The notes under the pieces: generated by a model
Told to the model about the DNA's origin: nothing
The model's input: only the letters and a program-made list of their open reading frames with translations
Database searches by the model: none
Translations under genes and position numbers: made by a program
Shown: in pieces, positions 30,477-38,435 of the stretch
Layout of the letters: each line of letters opens with the position of its first letter
How positions within the stretch are numbered: position 1 is the first letter of the stretch
Assembly: GCA_964392085.1 (NCBI GenBank)
Contig: CAYMOV010000017.1
Span: 1-41,292, forward strand
Direction of reading: 5' to 3'
Source: CAYMOV01 sp964392085
GTDB lineage: Bacteria; Oederibacteriota; Muellerivitia; Muellerivitales; Muellerivitaceae
DNA length: 41,292 nucleotides

Positions 30477-31804
30477 TAAAATGTGCTCTTCCCGCGAAGC
30501 CGCCCCTGTTTCATGAAGCCGTCGTAATGACGCATCAAGAGGTGCGATTCGATCTGTTTCATCGTATCGAGGGCCACGCCCACCACGATCAGCAACGAGG
30601 TGCCCCCGAAGTAAATCGGGATGTTCAGGGTCCGGGTCAAAAGGTCCGGAAGGATGGCCACCGCCACCACGGCCAAGCTGCCCCAGACCGTGATGCGGGT
30701 CAGGGTGCGATCAATGAATTCCGAAGTCGGTTGGCCCGGACGGATGCCCGGGATGAAGCCGCCGTACTTCTTCATGTTCTCGGCCAGGTCGGTCGGGTTG
30801 AAAGCGATGGCCGTGTAGAAGTAGCAGAAGAAGATGATCAAGCTTCCGTAAAGGACGTAATAAATGAAGGCTCCCGGGGACAGGTGGGACTGGATGAACT
30901 GCATCATCCCCCAAACCGCGCTGTCCTCAGCCACCGCGCTTTGGACGTACTTGGCGATCTGGCTGGGGAACACCAGGATCGAGGAGGCGAAGATCACTGC
31001 GATCACGCCCGAATAATCGACCTTCAAGGGCAGCTGGGTCGATTGGCCCTTGAAAACCTGGCGCCCCACCACCCGGGTGGCGTATTGGACCGGGATCTTC
31101 CGGGCCCCTTGCTGGAGGATCACCACAAAGGCCGTGGAGGCCAAGGTGAAAACGGCGAAGAAGATGATGCTGAGAAGGGAAATCTCATCCTGTTGGAAAA
31201 GCTTGAAGGTGTTCCCGAACTCCCCCGGCAGGCTGGCCACGATGCCGGCGAAGATGATGATGGAGATGCCGTTCCCGATCCCGTACTCGGTGATCTGCTC
31301 GCCGATCCACATGATCAACAGGCTCCCGGCCGTGAGGGTCAGGACCGCGACGGCCTGGAAACCGATGCCCCAGTGGTATACCAGGTTGTCGCCCATGGCC
31401 CTCAACATGTAGGTCGTGCCGGTCCCCTGGACCATGCAGAGCGCCACGGTGCCGTAACGCGTGTATTGGTTGATCTTCCGTTGGCCGGTCTGGCCTTCCT
31501 TCGACAGCTTCTCCAGGGCCGGGATCACCGCCGTGAGGAGCTGGAGGATGATCGACATGGAAATGTAGGGCATCACGCCGAGGGCGAAGATCGAAAACTG
31601 ACGGAGGGCGCCCCCGCTGAACAGGTTGAGGTATCCCAAGATCCCCGACTGTTGGTTCGTGAAGAAGCCCTTCAAGGCATCGACGTTGACGCCCGGCGTG
31701 GGGATATGGCAGCCCAGGCGGTACACCAAAAGCATCAAGAGGGTGAAGATCACCCGCTTGCGCAGTTCGGGGACCCGGAAAATGTTCGCGAAAGCCTGGA
31801 ACAC
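30476..31804 (-). CDS. secY: Protein translocase subunit SecY
   Basis: Channel subunit of the Sec translocon in the inner membrane. Ten transmembrane segments are visible over 442 residues, beginning with RVIFTLLMLLVYRLGCHIPT. Family signatures are SGGALRQFSIFALGVMPYIS and, in the TM7-8 loop and after, FKGQSTQLPLKVDYSGVIAV and GGFIPGIRPGQPT. It is encoded immediately after rplO with no spacing, and its stop shares a base with the adk start. Confidence 0.98.
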   Translation of the reverse strand: MFQAFANIFRVPELRKRVIFTLLMLLVYRLGCHIPTPGVNVDALKGFFTNQQSGILGYLNLFSGGALRQFSIFALGVMPYISMSIILQLLTAVIPALEKLSKEGQTGQRKINQYTRYGTVALCMVQGTGTTYMLRAMGDNLVYHWGIGFQAVAVLTLTAGSLLIMWIGEQITEYGIGNGISIIIFAGIVASLPGEFGNTFKLFQQDEISLLSIIFFAVFTLASTAFVVILQQGARKIPVQYATRVVGRQVFKGQSTQLPLKVDYSGVIAVIFASSILVFPSQIAKYVQSAVAEDSAVWGMMQFIQSHLSPGAFIYYVLYGSLIIFFCYFYTAIAFNPTDLAENMKKYGGFIPGIRPGQPTSEFIDRTLTRITVWGSLAVVAVAILPDLLTRTLNIPIYFGGTSLLIVVGVALDTMKQIESHLLMRHYDGFMKQGRLRGKSTF

Positions 31805-32242
31805 TTAAAGAACCTCCGCCTTGCCGCCAGCCTGTTCGATCTTGGCTTTCGCCGAGGCCGAGAAGGCATTGGCCCGCACCGTCAGCTTCACCTTGAGGTC
31901 GCCGTTCCCGAGGACCTTGACGGGCTCCGGGCCCTTGACCAGCCCCTGGGATTTCATCTCCACCGGGGTCACCGTGGAACCGGCCGCGAAAACGCCAAGC
32001 TTGTCCACATTGACGACGTTGAAGCCCACCATGTCCGTGGTGCCGAAACCGCGCTTGGGGTACATGCGGTTCAAGCGGTTCTGTCCGCCGGTGAAACCCG
32101 GTCCCTTGCCGCCGCCGGTCCGGGAACGCTGCCCCTTGTGCCCGCGGGTGGAGGTTTTGCCGTGACCGCTGCCGGGTCCACGGCCCACGATCTTCGGGCG
32201 CTTCTTCGAGCCCGGACGCGGCTTCAGTTCAGAGAGCTTCAT
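31805..32242 (-). CDS. rplO: 50S ribosomal protein L15
   Basis: Large-subunit assembly protein that binds 23S rRNA. The N-terminal loop region is typical: MKLSELKPRPGSKKRPKIVG followed by RGPGSGHGKTSTRGHKGQRS. The globular part follows, with GFTGGQNRLNRMYPKRGF and a C-terminal FSASAKAKIEQAGGKAEVL. At 145 residues it is normal. It abuts secY directly and follows rpmD by 19 nt. Confidence 0.98.
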   Translation of the reverse strand: MKLSELKPRPGSKKRPKIVGRGPGSGHGKTSTRGHKGQRSRTGGGKGPGFTGGQNRLNRMYPKRGFGTTDMVGFNVVNVDKLGVFAAGSTVTPVEMKSQGLVKGPEPVKVLGNGDLKVKLTVRANAFSASAKAKIEQAGGKAEVL

Positions 32243-32261
32243 GTGTTCTTCCTTTGCGAAT

Positions 32262-32444
32262 TCAGGCGGTTTTGACTTCCACCAGGTAATCGATCTTTCG
32301 GACCATGCCGCGGATCACCGGCGTATCGGGCTTCACCACGGCCTGGCGGATCCGCTTGAGGCCCAGGGCGGCGGCCACGAGCTTATGCTCCGGCAGGCGT
32401 CCGTTCAGGCTTTTGACCAGCTTGATCTCAATTTGGGAACTCAT
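32262..32444 (-). CDS. rpmD: 50S ribosomal protein L30
   Basis: A 60-residue protein of the ferredoxin-like L30/L7e fold: IEIKLVKSLNGRLPEHKLVA then LGLKRIRQAVVKPDTPVIRG. Its ATG overlaps the rpsE stop by 4 nt. Its place between rpsE and rplO is canonical. Size and sequence match bacterial L30. Confidence 0.97.
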   Translation of the reverse strand: MSSQIEIKLVKSLNGRLPEHKLVAAALGLKRIRQAVVKPDTPVIRGMVRKIDYLVEVKTA

Positions 32445-32953
32445 GCCTTCTCCATCCCCAACAGTTCCTCAACCGACTTGCCGCGGGAAGCCGCGACAGC
32501 CGCTGGGGTCCGAATCGCCCGAAGCCCCGCCAAGGTGGCCAACACCACGTTGAACACGTTGTCCGAACGGAGCGACTTCGTCAAAACATCGTGGATGCCG
32601 GCCAATTCACAGACCGCCCTCACTCCGCCCCCGGCGATGACGCCGGTGCCGGGCGTGGCGGGCTTCAACAGCACGCGGGACGCCTTAAACTCGCCCACGA
32701 TCTCGTGGTACAGGGTGGTGCCCTTCAGGTTCACTTGGATCAGGTTCTTCTTGGCGTCCTCGACCGCCTTCTTGATGGCGTCGGGGACTTCGCTGGCCTT
32801 ACCGATGCCGGAACCCACGATGCCGTGGCCATCCCCCACCACGACCAGGACGGAGAAGCTGAACCGCCGGCCGCCCTTGACCACCTTGGCCACGCGGTTG
32901 ATGAAGACCACCTTTTCCTTCAGGTCCAGCTTGGTTGCGTCAATCCGAGCCAT
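32441..32953 (-). CDS. rpsE: 30S ribosomal protein S5
   Basis: Protein of the mRNA entry channel and a translational fidelity determinant. The N-terminal dsRNA-binding fold starts DLKEKVVFINRVAKVVKGGR; the second domain has YHEIVGEFKASRVLLKPATP and VIAGGGVRAVCELAG. The ATG at 32951-32953 has GAGGAA just upstream, giving 170 residues. An in-frame extension to 33007 runs back into a dispersed repeat and is rejected. Confidence 0.97.
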   Translation of the reverse strand: MARIDATKLDLKEKVVFINRVAKVVKGGRRFSFSVLVVVGDGHGIVGSGIGKASEVPDAIKKAVEDAKKNLIQVNLKGTTLYHEIVGEFKASRVLLKPATPGTGVIAGGGVRAVCELAGIHDVLTKSLRSDNVFNVVLATLAGLRAIRTPAAVAASRGKSVEELLGMEKA

Positions 32954-32974
32954 TCGTTCCTCTTTTACTTTGCT

Positions 32975-33030
32975 TTGTCGTTGGTTTGCGTTTTGGCCAT
33001 CCGCCATCCGCCAACCGCTATCCGCCGCTG
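32975..33030. repeat. Tandem CCGCCAxC-type repeat between rplR and rpsE
   Basis: Short direct repeats (GGCCATCCGCCATCCGCC then AACCGCTATCCGCCGC) fill the gap, with GTTGGTTTGCG to the left. It resembles one arm of the GCCGTTGGCCGCTAGC family without the other arm. On the minus strand it follows the rplR TAA directly. Confidence 0.5.
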
Positions 33031-33402
33031 TTAGAACTTGAGCCCTTTTGCCCTCGCGGCATCCGCCAGGGCCTTGACCCGTCCGTGGAAGGCGAACCCG
33101 CCCCGGTCAAACACGACTTCGGTGATGGATTTGCCGAGGGCCTTGGTCGCGATGGCTTCCCCGACCGCCTGGGCCGCCTTCACGTTTCCACCCTTCCCCA
33201 CCTTCGTCCGCAGTTCCTGGTCGTAGGTCGCGGCCGCCACCAGGGTCACGCCCTTGGTGTCGTCGATGACCTGGGCCGTGATGTGGCTGGCGCTCCGATG
33301 GACCACCAAGCGGGGGCGCTGGGTCGTTCCCCGCAATTTCTTCCGGAGCCGCGCATGGCGGCGGACACGGGAGCTACGTCTGACTTCGGACTTGGGCTGC
33401 AT
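33031..33402 (-). CDS. rplR: 50S ribosomal protein L18
   Basis: Carries 5S rRNA into the large subunit. The basic N-terminus (VRRSSRVRRHARLRKKLRGT) is followed by the family core RPRLVVHRSASHITAQVIDD and the C-terminal VVFDRGGFAFHGRVKALADA. At 123 residues it is normal. It lies 16 nt after rplF and 77 nt before rpsE; its stop directly adjoins a repeat. Confidence 0.98.
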   Translation of the reverse strand: MQPKSEVRRSSRVRRHARLRKKLRGTTQRPRLVVHRSASHITAQVIDDTKGVTLVAAATYDQELRTKVGKGGNVKAAQAVGEAIATKALGKSITEVVFDRGGFAFHGRVKALADAARAKGLKF

Positions 33403-33418
33403 CGAACAATCCTCCGGG

Positions 33419-33976
33419 TTACTTGGCCTTGCCGGTAGAGGCCGCTTTGCCGACCTTCTGTCGGACCACTTCGTTCAGGTAACGGATCCCCGTGCCCTTG
33501 TAGACCTCGGGGGGCCGGACACGGCGGATTTTCGCCGCCATCTCGCCCACCATGCACTTGTTGATCCCCTTAACCGTCAGGTTGACCTGCTTTTCGATGT
33601 CGATCGTGATGCCTTGGGGAAGTTCCATCGATACCGGATGGGAGAAGCCCAAGGTCATGTTGAGCCGTCCCTTGTCGACCGCGGCCCGGTAACCGACGCC
33701 GCGGATCTCCAGCTTCTTCTCGAACCCCTTGGAAACGCCCAGGATGATGTTTTTCAACAGCGTCCGGGTGAGCCCGTGGAGCGCGGACTGCTTCGGATGG
33801 ACCTTGTAGTCCTCCGAGTGCAGCACCAAGGCCTTCTCTTGGAGCTCCACCTTCAGGCCCGGGCACATCTTCAACGTCTCCTTGCCCTTGGGGCCCTCGA
33901 TCAGCACTTGGGAGCCGTCCACCTTGACCTTCACGCCCGCGGGGATTTCCACGGGGTTCTTCGCGATGCGAGCCAT
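33419..33976 (-). CDS. rplF: 50S ribosomal protein L6
   Basis: Large-subunit protein near the sarcin-ricin loop and factor-binding site, built of two similar domains. Domain 1 has MARIAKNPVEIPAGVKVKVD and VLIEGPKGKE; domain 2 has LEIRGVGYRAAVDKGRLNMT, LGFSHPVSMELPQGI and the C-terminal KIRRVRPPEVYKGTGIRY. At 185 residues it is typical. It follows rpsH by 17 nt. Confidence 0.98.
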   Translation of the reverse strand: MARIAKNPVEIPAGVKVKVDGSQVLIEGPKGKETLKMCPGLKVELQEKALVLHSEDYKVHPKQSALHGLTRTLLKNIILGVSKGFEKKLEIRGVGYRAAVDKGRLNMTLGFSHPVSMELPQGITIDIEKQVNLTVKGINKCMVGEMAAKIRRVRPPEVYKGTGIRYLNEVVRQKVGKAASTGKAK

Positions 33977-33993
33977 GACTTTTTCCTCGAGGA

Positions 33994-34395
33994 TCAGTAG
34001 ATGAAGCAGAGCACTTCGCCGCCGACGCCCATCTTGCGGGCCTGCTTGTCGGTCACCACACCCTTGGAAGTGGACAAAACGGCCACCCCCATGCCCCCCC
34101 GCACCTTCGCGATGGCGGACTTGTCCTTGTAGATTCTTCGGCCCGAGGTCGAAACGCGCTTCAGTCCCAGCAGGATCCGTTCCTTGCGCTCGCCGTACTT
34201 CATCGAGAGCCGGATGGCCTGGGGGCGCCCCTTTTCCTCAACGACCTTGTAGTTCCGGACAAAGCCCTCTTCCGAGAGGATGCGGGCGATTTCCAGCTTG
34301 AGCTTGGAGTAGGGGATGTCCACCTTCTCCTTGAACGCCTGGTTGGCGTTTCGAATGCGGGTCAACATGTCCGCGATCGGGTCCGTCATTGCCAT
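33994..34395 (-). CDS. rpsH: 30S ribosomal protein S8
   Basis: 16S rRNA-binding protein and, in E. coli, repressor of the spc operon. The N-terminus MAMTDPIADMLTRIRNANQA and the C-terminal VLSTSKGVVTDKQARKMGVG, GEVLCFIY are diagnostic. The ATG at 34393-34395 is preferred, with AAGGAG about 8 nt upstream, giving 133 residues. A longer frame to 34455 reads through the inserted two-hairpin element that separates it from rpsN. Confidence 0.98.
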   Translation of the reverse strand: MAMTDPIADMLTRIRNANQAFKEKVDIPYSKLKLEIARILSEEGFVRNYKVVEEKGRPQAIRLSMKYGERKERILLGLKRVSTSGRRIYKDKSAIAKVRGGMGVAVLSTSKGVVTDKQARKMGVGGEVLCFIY

Positions 34396-34417
34396 GCTTA
34401 CGTCTCCTTGGTCTCTC

Positions 34418-34500
34418 TTACAACCCTTTTCAAAACCGGCGGCGCCAGCCGCCACCCCTACGTTGCAGAAGCCATTCGGGCTATTGAATCGGCTTCTACC
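34418..34500. repeat. Two-hairpin element, copy A, between rpsN and rpsH
   Basis: On the minus strand: AGAAGCC...GGCTTCT stem, then GGCGGCTGGCGCCGCC stem, then a conserved end reading GTTGTAA. The left 80 bases match 38058-38138 over most of their length. The rpsN stop codon (TAG) is the first part of the element, and the rpsH start lies 22 nt beyond its other end. Confidence 0.85.
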
Positions 34501-34681
34501 AGCTGGACTTCGTGACTCCCGGAACCTTGCCTTCGCTGGCCAATTGGCGGAAACAGATACGGCACATTCCGAAGCGGCGGAGGAACGCCCGGGGCCTTCC
34601 GCACAGGCGGCACCGGTTGTAGGCCCGAACCTTGAACTTGGGCTTCTGCTTCTGCTTGTTGATGAGGCACTTCTTCGCCAT
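34496..34681 (-). CDS. rpsN: 30S ribosomal protein S14, zinc-binding (type Z)
   Basis: A 61-residue S14 of the short zinc form with ligands C24, C27, C40 and C43 in YNRCRLCGRPRAF and FGMCRICFRQLA, ending GVTKSSW. E. coli has the longer form without zinc. The ATG lies 12 nt after rplE. The TAG stop is contributed by, or abuts, the repeat element at 34418-34500. Confidence 0.98.
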   Translation of the reverse strand: MAKKCLINKQKQKPKFKVRAYNRCRLCGRPRAFLRRFGMCRICFRQLASEGKVPGVTKSSW

Positions 34682-34693
34682 TCGGGGTTCTCC

Positions 34694-35245
34694 TTAATTC
34701 TGTCGGAAAGGCAGGCCCAGGAGCCTTAAGAGCTCCCGGCCTTCCTCGTCGGTGCGGGCCGTGGTCGCGAAGGTGATGTCCATTCCGTGCAGGGCCTGGA
34801 CGTTCTCGAAGTTGATCTCCGGGAAGATGATCTGCTCCTTGAAGCCCACGGTGTAGTTCCCCCGGCCGTCAAACGAGCGGGTCGGTAAACCGCGGAAATC
34901 CCGGATCCGGGGCAGCGCCACGGCGAAGAACCGCTCCATGAAATGGTACATGCGCTCACCCCGAAGGGTGACCTTGCACCCGATGGGCTGGCCTTCACGG
35001 ATCTTGAAGTTGGACACCGACTTCTTGGCGCGGGTCATGTAGGGTTTCTGGCCGCTGATCATGGCCAGGTCCTGCATGGCGGCGTCGAGGAGCTTGATGT
35101 TGTTCTCGCTGGCGGCCTTGCCCACACCCATGTTGATGACGATCTTCTCAACCTTGGGCACGCGCATGGGATTCTTGATGCCGAACTTGGCTTTCAGGCT
35201 CGGGATCACATCGCTCTTGTATTTGTCCTTCAGGTACGACGCCAT
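34694..35245 (-). CDS. rplE: 50S ribosomal protein L5
   Basis: Binds 5S rRNA and contacts P-site tRNA. Family segments are MRVPKVEKIVINMGVGKA, GQKPYMTRAKKSVSNFKIRE, GCKVTLRGERMYHFMERF and LHGMDITFATTARTDEEGRE. At 183 residues it is normal. It starts 1 nt after rplX and ends 12 nt before rpsN. Confidence 0.98.
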   Translation of the reverse strand: MASYLKDKYKSDVIPSLKAKFGIKNPMRVPKVEKIVINMGVGKAASENNIKLLDAAMQDLAMISGQKPYMTRAKKSVSNFKIREGQPIGCKVTLRGERMYHFMERFFAVALPRIRDFRGLPTRSFDGRGNYTVGFKEQIIFPEINFENVQALHGMDITFATTARTDEEGRELLRLLGLPFRQN

Positions 35246-35246
35246 C

Positions 35247-35567
35247 TCACTTGTCCTTATCCAGGATTTCGCCGCACTTTTTGCAGGCGCGGAACTTCTT
35301 TCCGTCAGCGAGCTTCTTGTGGCCGACCCGGGTGGGTTTGCCGCACTTACCGCAGATCACCATCAGGTTGGAGACGTGGATCGGCGACTCCTTCTCCACA
35401 ATCCCACCCTGGGGCACTTCCTGGGACGGCCGGGTATGGCGCTTCACCAGGTTTACCTTCTCCACCAGGACCCTCTCCAATTTCGGGAACACGCGGATCA
35501 CGCGGCCCGTCTTGCCGCGGTCCTTACCGGCCAGCACCTTCACGTTGTCCTCACGGTGCACGTCCAT
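35247..35567 (-). CDS. rplX: 50S ribosomal protein L24 (with C-terminal zinc ribbon)
   Basis: Assembly initiator protein of the large subunit. The KOW motif lies near the N-terminus (DNVKVLAGKDRGKTGRVIRV), followed by GGIVEKESPIHVSNLMVICG. The C-terminus carries two CxxC pairs (CGKC and CKKC), a zinc ribbon found in a subset of bacteria. At 106 residues the length is normal. It lies 2 nt after rplN. Confidence 0.97.
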   Translation of the reverse strand: MDVHREDNVKVLAGKDRGKTGRVIRVFPKLERVLVEKVNLVKRHTRPSQEVPQGGIVEKESPIHVSNLMVICGKCGKPTRVGHKKLADGKKFRACKKCGEILDKDK

Positions 35568-35569
35568 GG

Positions 35570-35938
35570 TTACAGGACCTCCGGCGCGAGGCTGATGATC
35601 TTCATGAAGTTCTTCTCACGAAGCTCGCGGGTCACGGGCCCGAAGATTCGGGTACCACGGGGGTTCATCTGGTCGTTGATGATGACGGCCGCGTTCTCGT
35701 CGAAACGGATGGTGGAACCATCCGAACGGCGGTACACGCTCTTCTGCCGGACCACCACGGCCTTGACCACTTCGCTCTTCTTGACCCCGGCTCCCGGGAT
35801 GGCTTCCTTCACGGCGGCCACGAACACGTCGCCGATCCGGGCGTAACGGCGGCGGGTGCCGCCCAAGACGTGGATGCACATGATGCGCTGGGCGCCGCTG
35901 TTGTCGGCGACGTTCAGCATGGTCTGGGGCATGATCAT
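35570..35938 (-). CDS. rplN: 50S ribosomal protein L14
   Basis: Large-subunit interface protein. The highly conserved sequence MIMPQTMLNVADNSGAQRIM, then SEVVKAVVVRQKSVYRRSDG and GTRIFGPVTRELREKNFMKI, leaves no doubt. At 122 residues it has the standard length. Its ATG overlaps the rpsQ stop by 4 nt, so the S10-to-spc junction is translationally coupled here and there is no internal promoter gap. Confidence 0.99.
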   Translation of the reverse strand: MIMPQTMLNVADNSGAQRIMCIHVLGGTRRRYARIGDVFVAAVKEAIPGAGVKKSEVVKAVVVRQKSVYRRSDGSTIRFDENAAVIINDQMNPRGTRIFGPVTRELREKNFMKIISLAPEVL

Positions 35939-36237
35939 ACCTTCGCCTCCTCCACCTGGACGGCCTTCCGAAGGATCTTCAGGAGGCGCCAGTGCTTCTC
36001 CTTGCTGATCGGTCGGGTCTGGGCGATCAACACCAAGTCGCCCTTTTGGGTCTCGTTCTTCTCATCGTGCACCTTGAACTTCGTGGTGCGCCGTACCCGC
36101 TTATGATAGAGGGCGTCGTTGAAGAAACGCTCGACCGCCACAACGGCGGTCTTCGACATCTGGCGTTTCACCACCACGCCGACTTTCGTACGGGACTGTT
36201 TACGGGCCGTTCCCGCCTGGGGAGTCGCCGAATCCAT
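35935..36237 (-). CDS. rpsQ: 30S ribosomal protein S17
   Basis: Primary 16S rRNA-binding protein with an OB fold: RTKVGVVVKRQMSKTAVVAV, DEKNETQKGDLVLIAQTRPI and SKEKHWRLLKILRKA. It has 100 residues, with about 15 extra N-terminal residues (MDSATPQAGTARK) relative to the shortest forms. It lies 1 nt after rpmC and overlaps rplN by 4 nt. Confidence 0.98.
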   Translation of the reverse strand: MDSATPQAGTARKQSRTKVGVVVKRQMSKTAVVAVERFFNDALYHKRVRRTTKFKVHDEKNETQKGDLVLIAQTRPISKEKHWRLLKILRKAVQVEEAKV

Positions 36238-36238
36238 T

Positions 36239-36442
36239 TCAGCCTTCCTTCTTCACGGATTCCTTCTCGCGAAGGATGGTCCGGAGCCGAGCCACGCTAC
36301 GACGGGCTTCCCGGATCTTCATGGGGTTTTCCAACTGCTTCGAATTCAACTGCACCCGGAGGTTGAACAGCTCCTCCTCGGTGGAAATAAGCCGCTTCTT
36401 CAGGTCGTCCAACGAGAGGTCTCGGATTTCTTGGGGCTTCAT
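36239..36442 (-). CDS. rpmC: 50S ribosomal protein L29
   Basis: A 67-residue two-helix protein by the exit tunnel, where it helps dock trigger factor and SRP. The sequence MKPQEIRDLSLDDLKKRLIS, EELFNLRVQLNSKQLENP and the C-terminal RRSVARLRTILREKE are typical. It overlaps rplP by 4 nt. Confidence 0.98.
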   Translation of the reverse strand: MKPQEIRDLSLDDLKKRLISTEEELFNLRVQLNSKQLENPMKIREARRSVARLRTILREKESVKKEG

Positions 36443-36864
36443 TCCAGGCCTCCGTAATCGGCGCGATTCACGATTTTCGTCTTGAACGGCAACTTATCTT
36501 GGGCCAGCGACAAGGATTCCTTCGCCACGGCGCCCGGGCAACCGGACAGCTCGAAGAGGATCCGGCCGCGCTTCACGACGGCCACCCAATGGTCCGGCGC
36601 GCCCTTCCCTCCGCCCATTCGGACTTCGGCGGGCTTCCGGGTGATGGGCTTGTCCGGGAACACCCGGATCCAAACCTTCCCCACGCGCTTCATGTGTCGG
36701 TTGATGGCCACGCGGGCCGCCTCGATCTGGCGGTCGGTCATGTAACCCCAACCCAGGGCCTTGAGGCCGTAATCCCCGAATGTCAGGTGGTAGCCGTTCT
36801 TGGCTTCCCCCCGGATCCGGTTCTTCATCTGCTTGCGGTATTTGACCCGTTTCGGCAAAAGCAT
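36439..36864 (-). CDS. rplP: 50S ribosomal protein L16
   Basis: Large-subunit protein near the A-site tRNA elbow. Sequence landmarks are MLLPKRVKYRKQMKNRIRGE, RQIEAARVAINRHMKRVGKV, WIRVFPDKPITRKPAEVRMG and the GGKGAPDHWVAVVKRGRILF loop. At 141 residues it is normal. It lies 28 nt after rpsC. Confidence 0.99.
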   Translation of the reverse strand: MLLPKRVKYRKQMKNRIRGEAKNGYHLTFGDYGLKALGWGYMTDRQIEAARVAINRHMKRVGKVWIRVFPDKPITRKPAEVRMGGGKGAPDHWVAVVKRGRILFELSGCPGAVAKESLSLAQDKLPFKTKIVNRADYGGLE

Positions 36865-36892
36865 GTCATCCGTCCTTTATCGAATCAGTCCG

Positions 36893-37672
<780 letters not shown>

Positions 37673-37688
37673 GGTGGCCTCCCAGCCC

Positions 37689-38036
37689 TCAGTTGACGTT
37701 GTCGGTCAGAACGACTTTGATGTGGCTCGTGCGGTGGTGGATCGCGCTGGCGCGCCCCATGGCCCGGGGGATGAAACGCTTGGCCATCTTCAGCATCGGC
37801 CCCGGGTCCACCTGGATGGACTGGATCCTCAGCGTCTCCACGTCCACCCGCTTCTTTTGGTTCAAGTTGGCCACGGCCGACTTCACGACCTTGGCGATTT
37901 CGCCGGCGGCCCTTTTCTTGGTGAAAGCCAAGATGTCCAGGGCCTCTTCCACGCTCTTCTTGCGGATTAAATCCGCCACTTGACGCGCCTTTCGGGGCGT
38001 TAAGCGCATATGTCGGGCGATGGCTTGAGATTCCAT
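37689..38036 (-). CDS. rplV: 50S ribosomal protein L22
   Basis: Large-subunit protein whose hairpin lines the exit tunnel. The core MRLTPRKARQVADLIRKKSV, FTKKRAAGEIAKVVKSAVAN and the loop RFIPRAMGRASAIHHRTSHI are clear. The ATG at 38034-38036 has GAGGAAG upstream, giving 115 residues. A TTG at 38072 would start within the two-hairpin repeat and is rejected. Confidence 0.97.
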   Translation of the reverse strand: MESQAIARHMRLTPRKARQVADLIRKKSVEEALDILAFTKKRAAGEIAKVVKSAVANLNQKKRVDVETLRIQSIQVDPGPMLKMAKRFIPRAMGRASAIHHRTSHIKVVLTDNVN

Positions 38037-38056
38037 TTTCTTCCTCGTCCTTTTCC

Positions 38057-38140
38057 TTACAACCCGTTTCAAAACTGGCGGCGTCAGCCGCCCACACTAC
38101 GTTGCAGAAGCCATTTCGGCGTTTTGAAATGGCTTCTAAG
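38057..38140. repeat. Two-hairpin element, copy B, between rpsS and rplV
   Basis: On the minus strand: a perfect 12-bp stem AGAAGCCATTTC...GAAATGGCTTCT, then GGCGGCtgacGCCGCC, then GAAACGGGTTGTAA. It matches copy A at 34418-34500. The rpsS stop (TAG at 38136-38138) overlaps its first stem, exactly as rpsN does with copy A. The rplV start lies about 20 nt past the other end. Confidence 0.88.
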
Positions 38141-38423
38141 TCAGTTGGGCGCCTTTGTCCGTCTTGACCGTCCCGTGTCCCTTAAACAAGCGAGTGGGGG
38201 CGAATTCCCCGAGTTTGTGTCCCACCATGTTTTCGGTCACGAACACCGGGATGAACTTCCGGCCGTTATGGACCGAGAAGGTGTGCCCCACCATGGAGGG
38301 GTGGACCGTGGAACGGCGGGAATAGGTTTTCACCATCTTCCGGTCGTTGGCCCGGTTCATTTTCTCCACCAACTTCATCAACTTCGGGTCCACGAAAGGG
38401 CCCTTTTTCAGCGAACGGGACAT
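38136..38423 (-). CDS. rpsS: 30S ribosomal protein S19
   Basis: Head protein of the small subunit near the A site. MSRSLKKGPFVDPKLMKLVE, RSTVHPSMVGHTFSVHNGRK and HKLGEFAPTRLFKGHG are characteristic. It has 95 residues, the usual length. It lies 12 nt after rplB; the TAG stop is part of the first hairpin of the repeat element that follows. Confidence 0.99.
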   Translation of the reverse strand: MSRSLKKGPFVDPKLMKLVEKMNRANDRKMVKTYSRRSTVHPSMVGHTFSVHNGRKFIPVFVTENMVGHKLGEFAPTRLFKGHGTVKTDKGAQLT

Positions 38424-38435
38424 GGTGTCTTCCTT

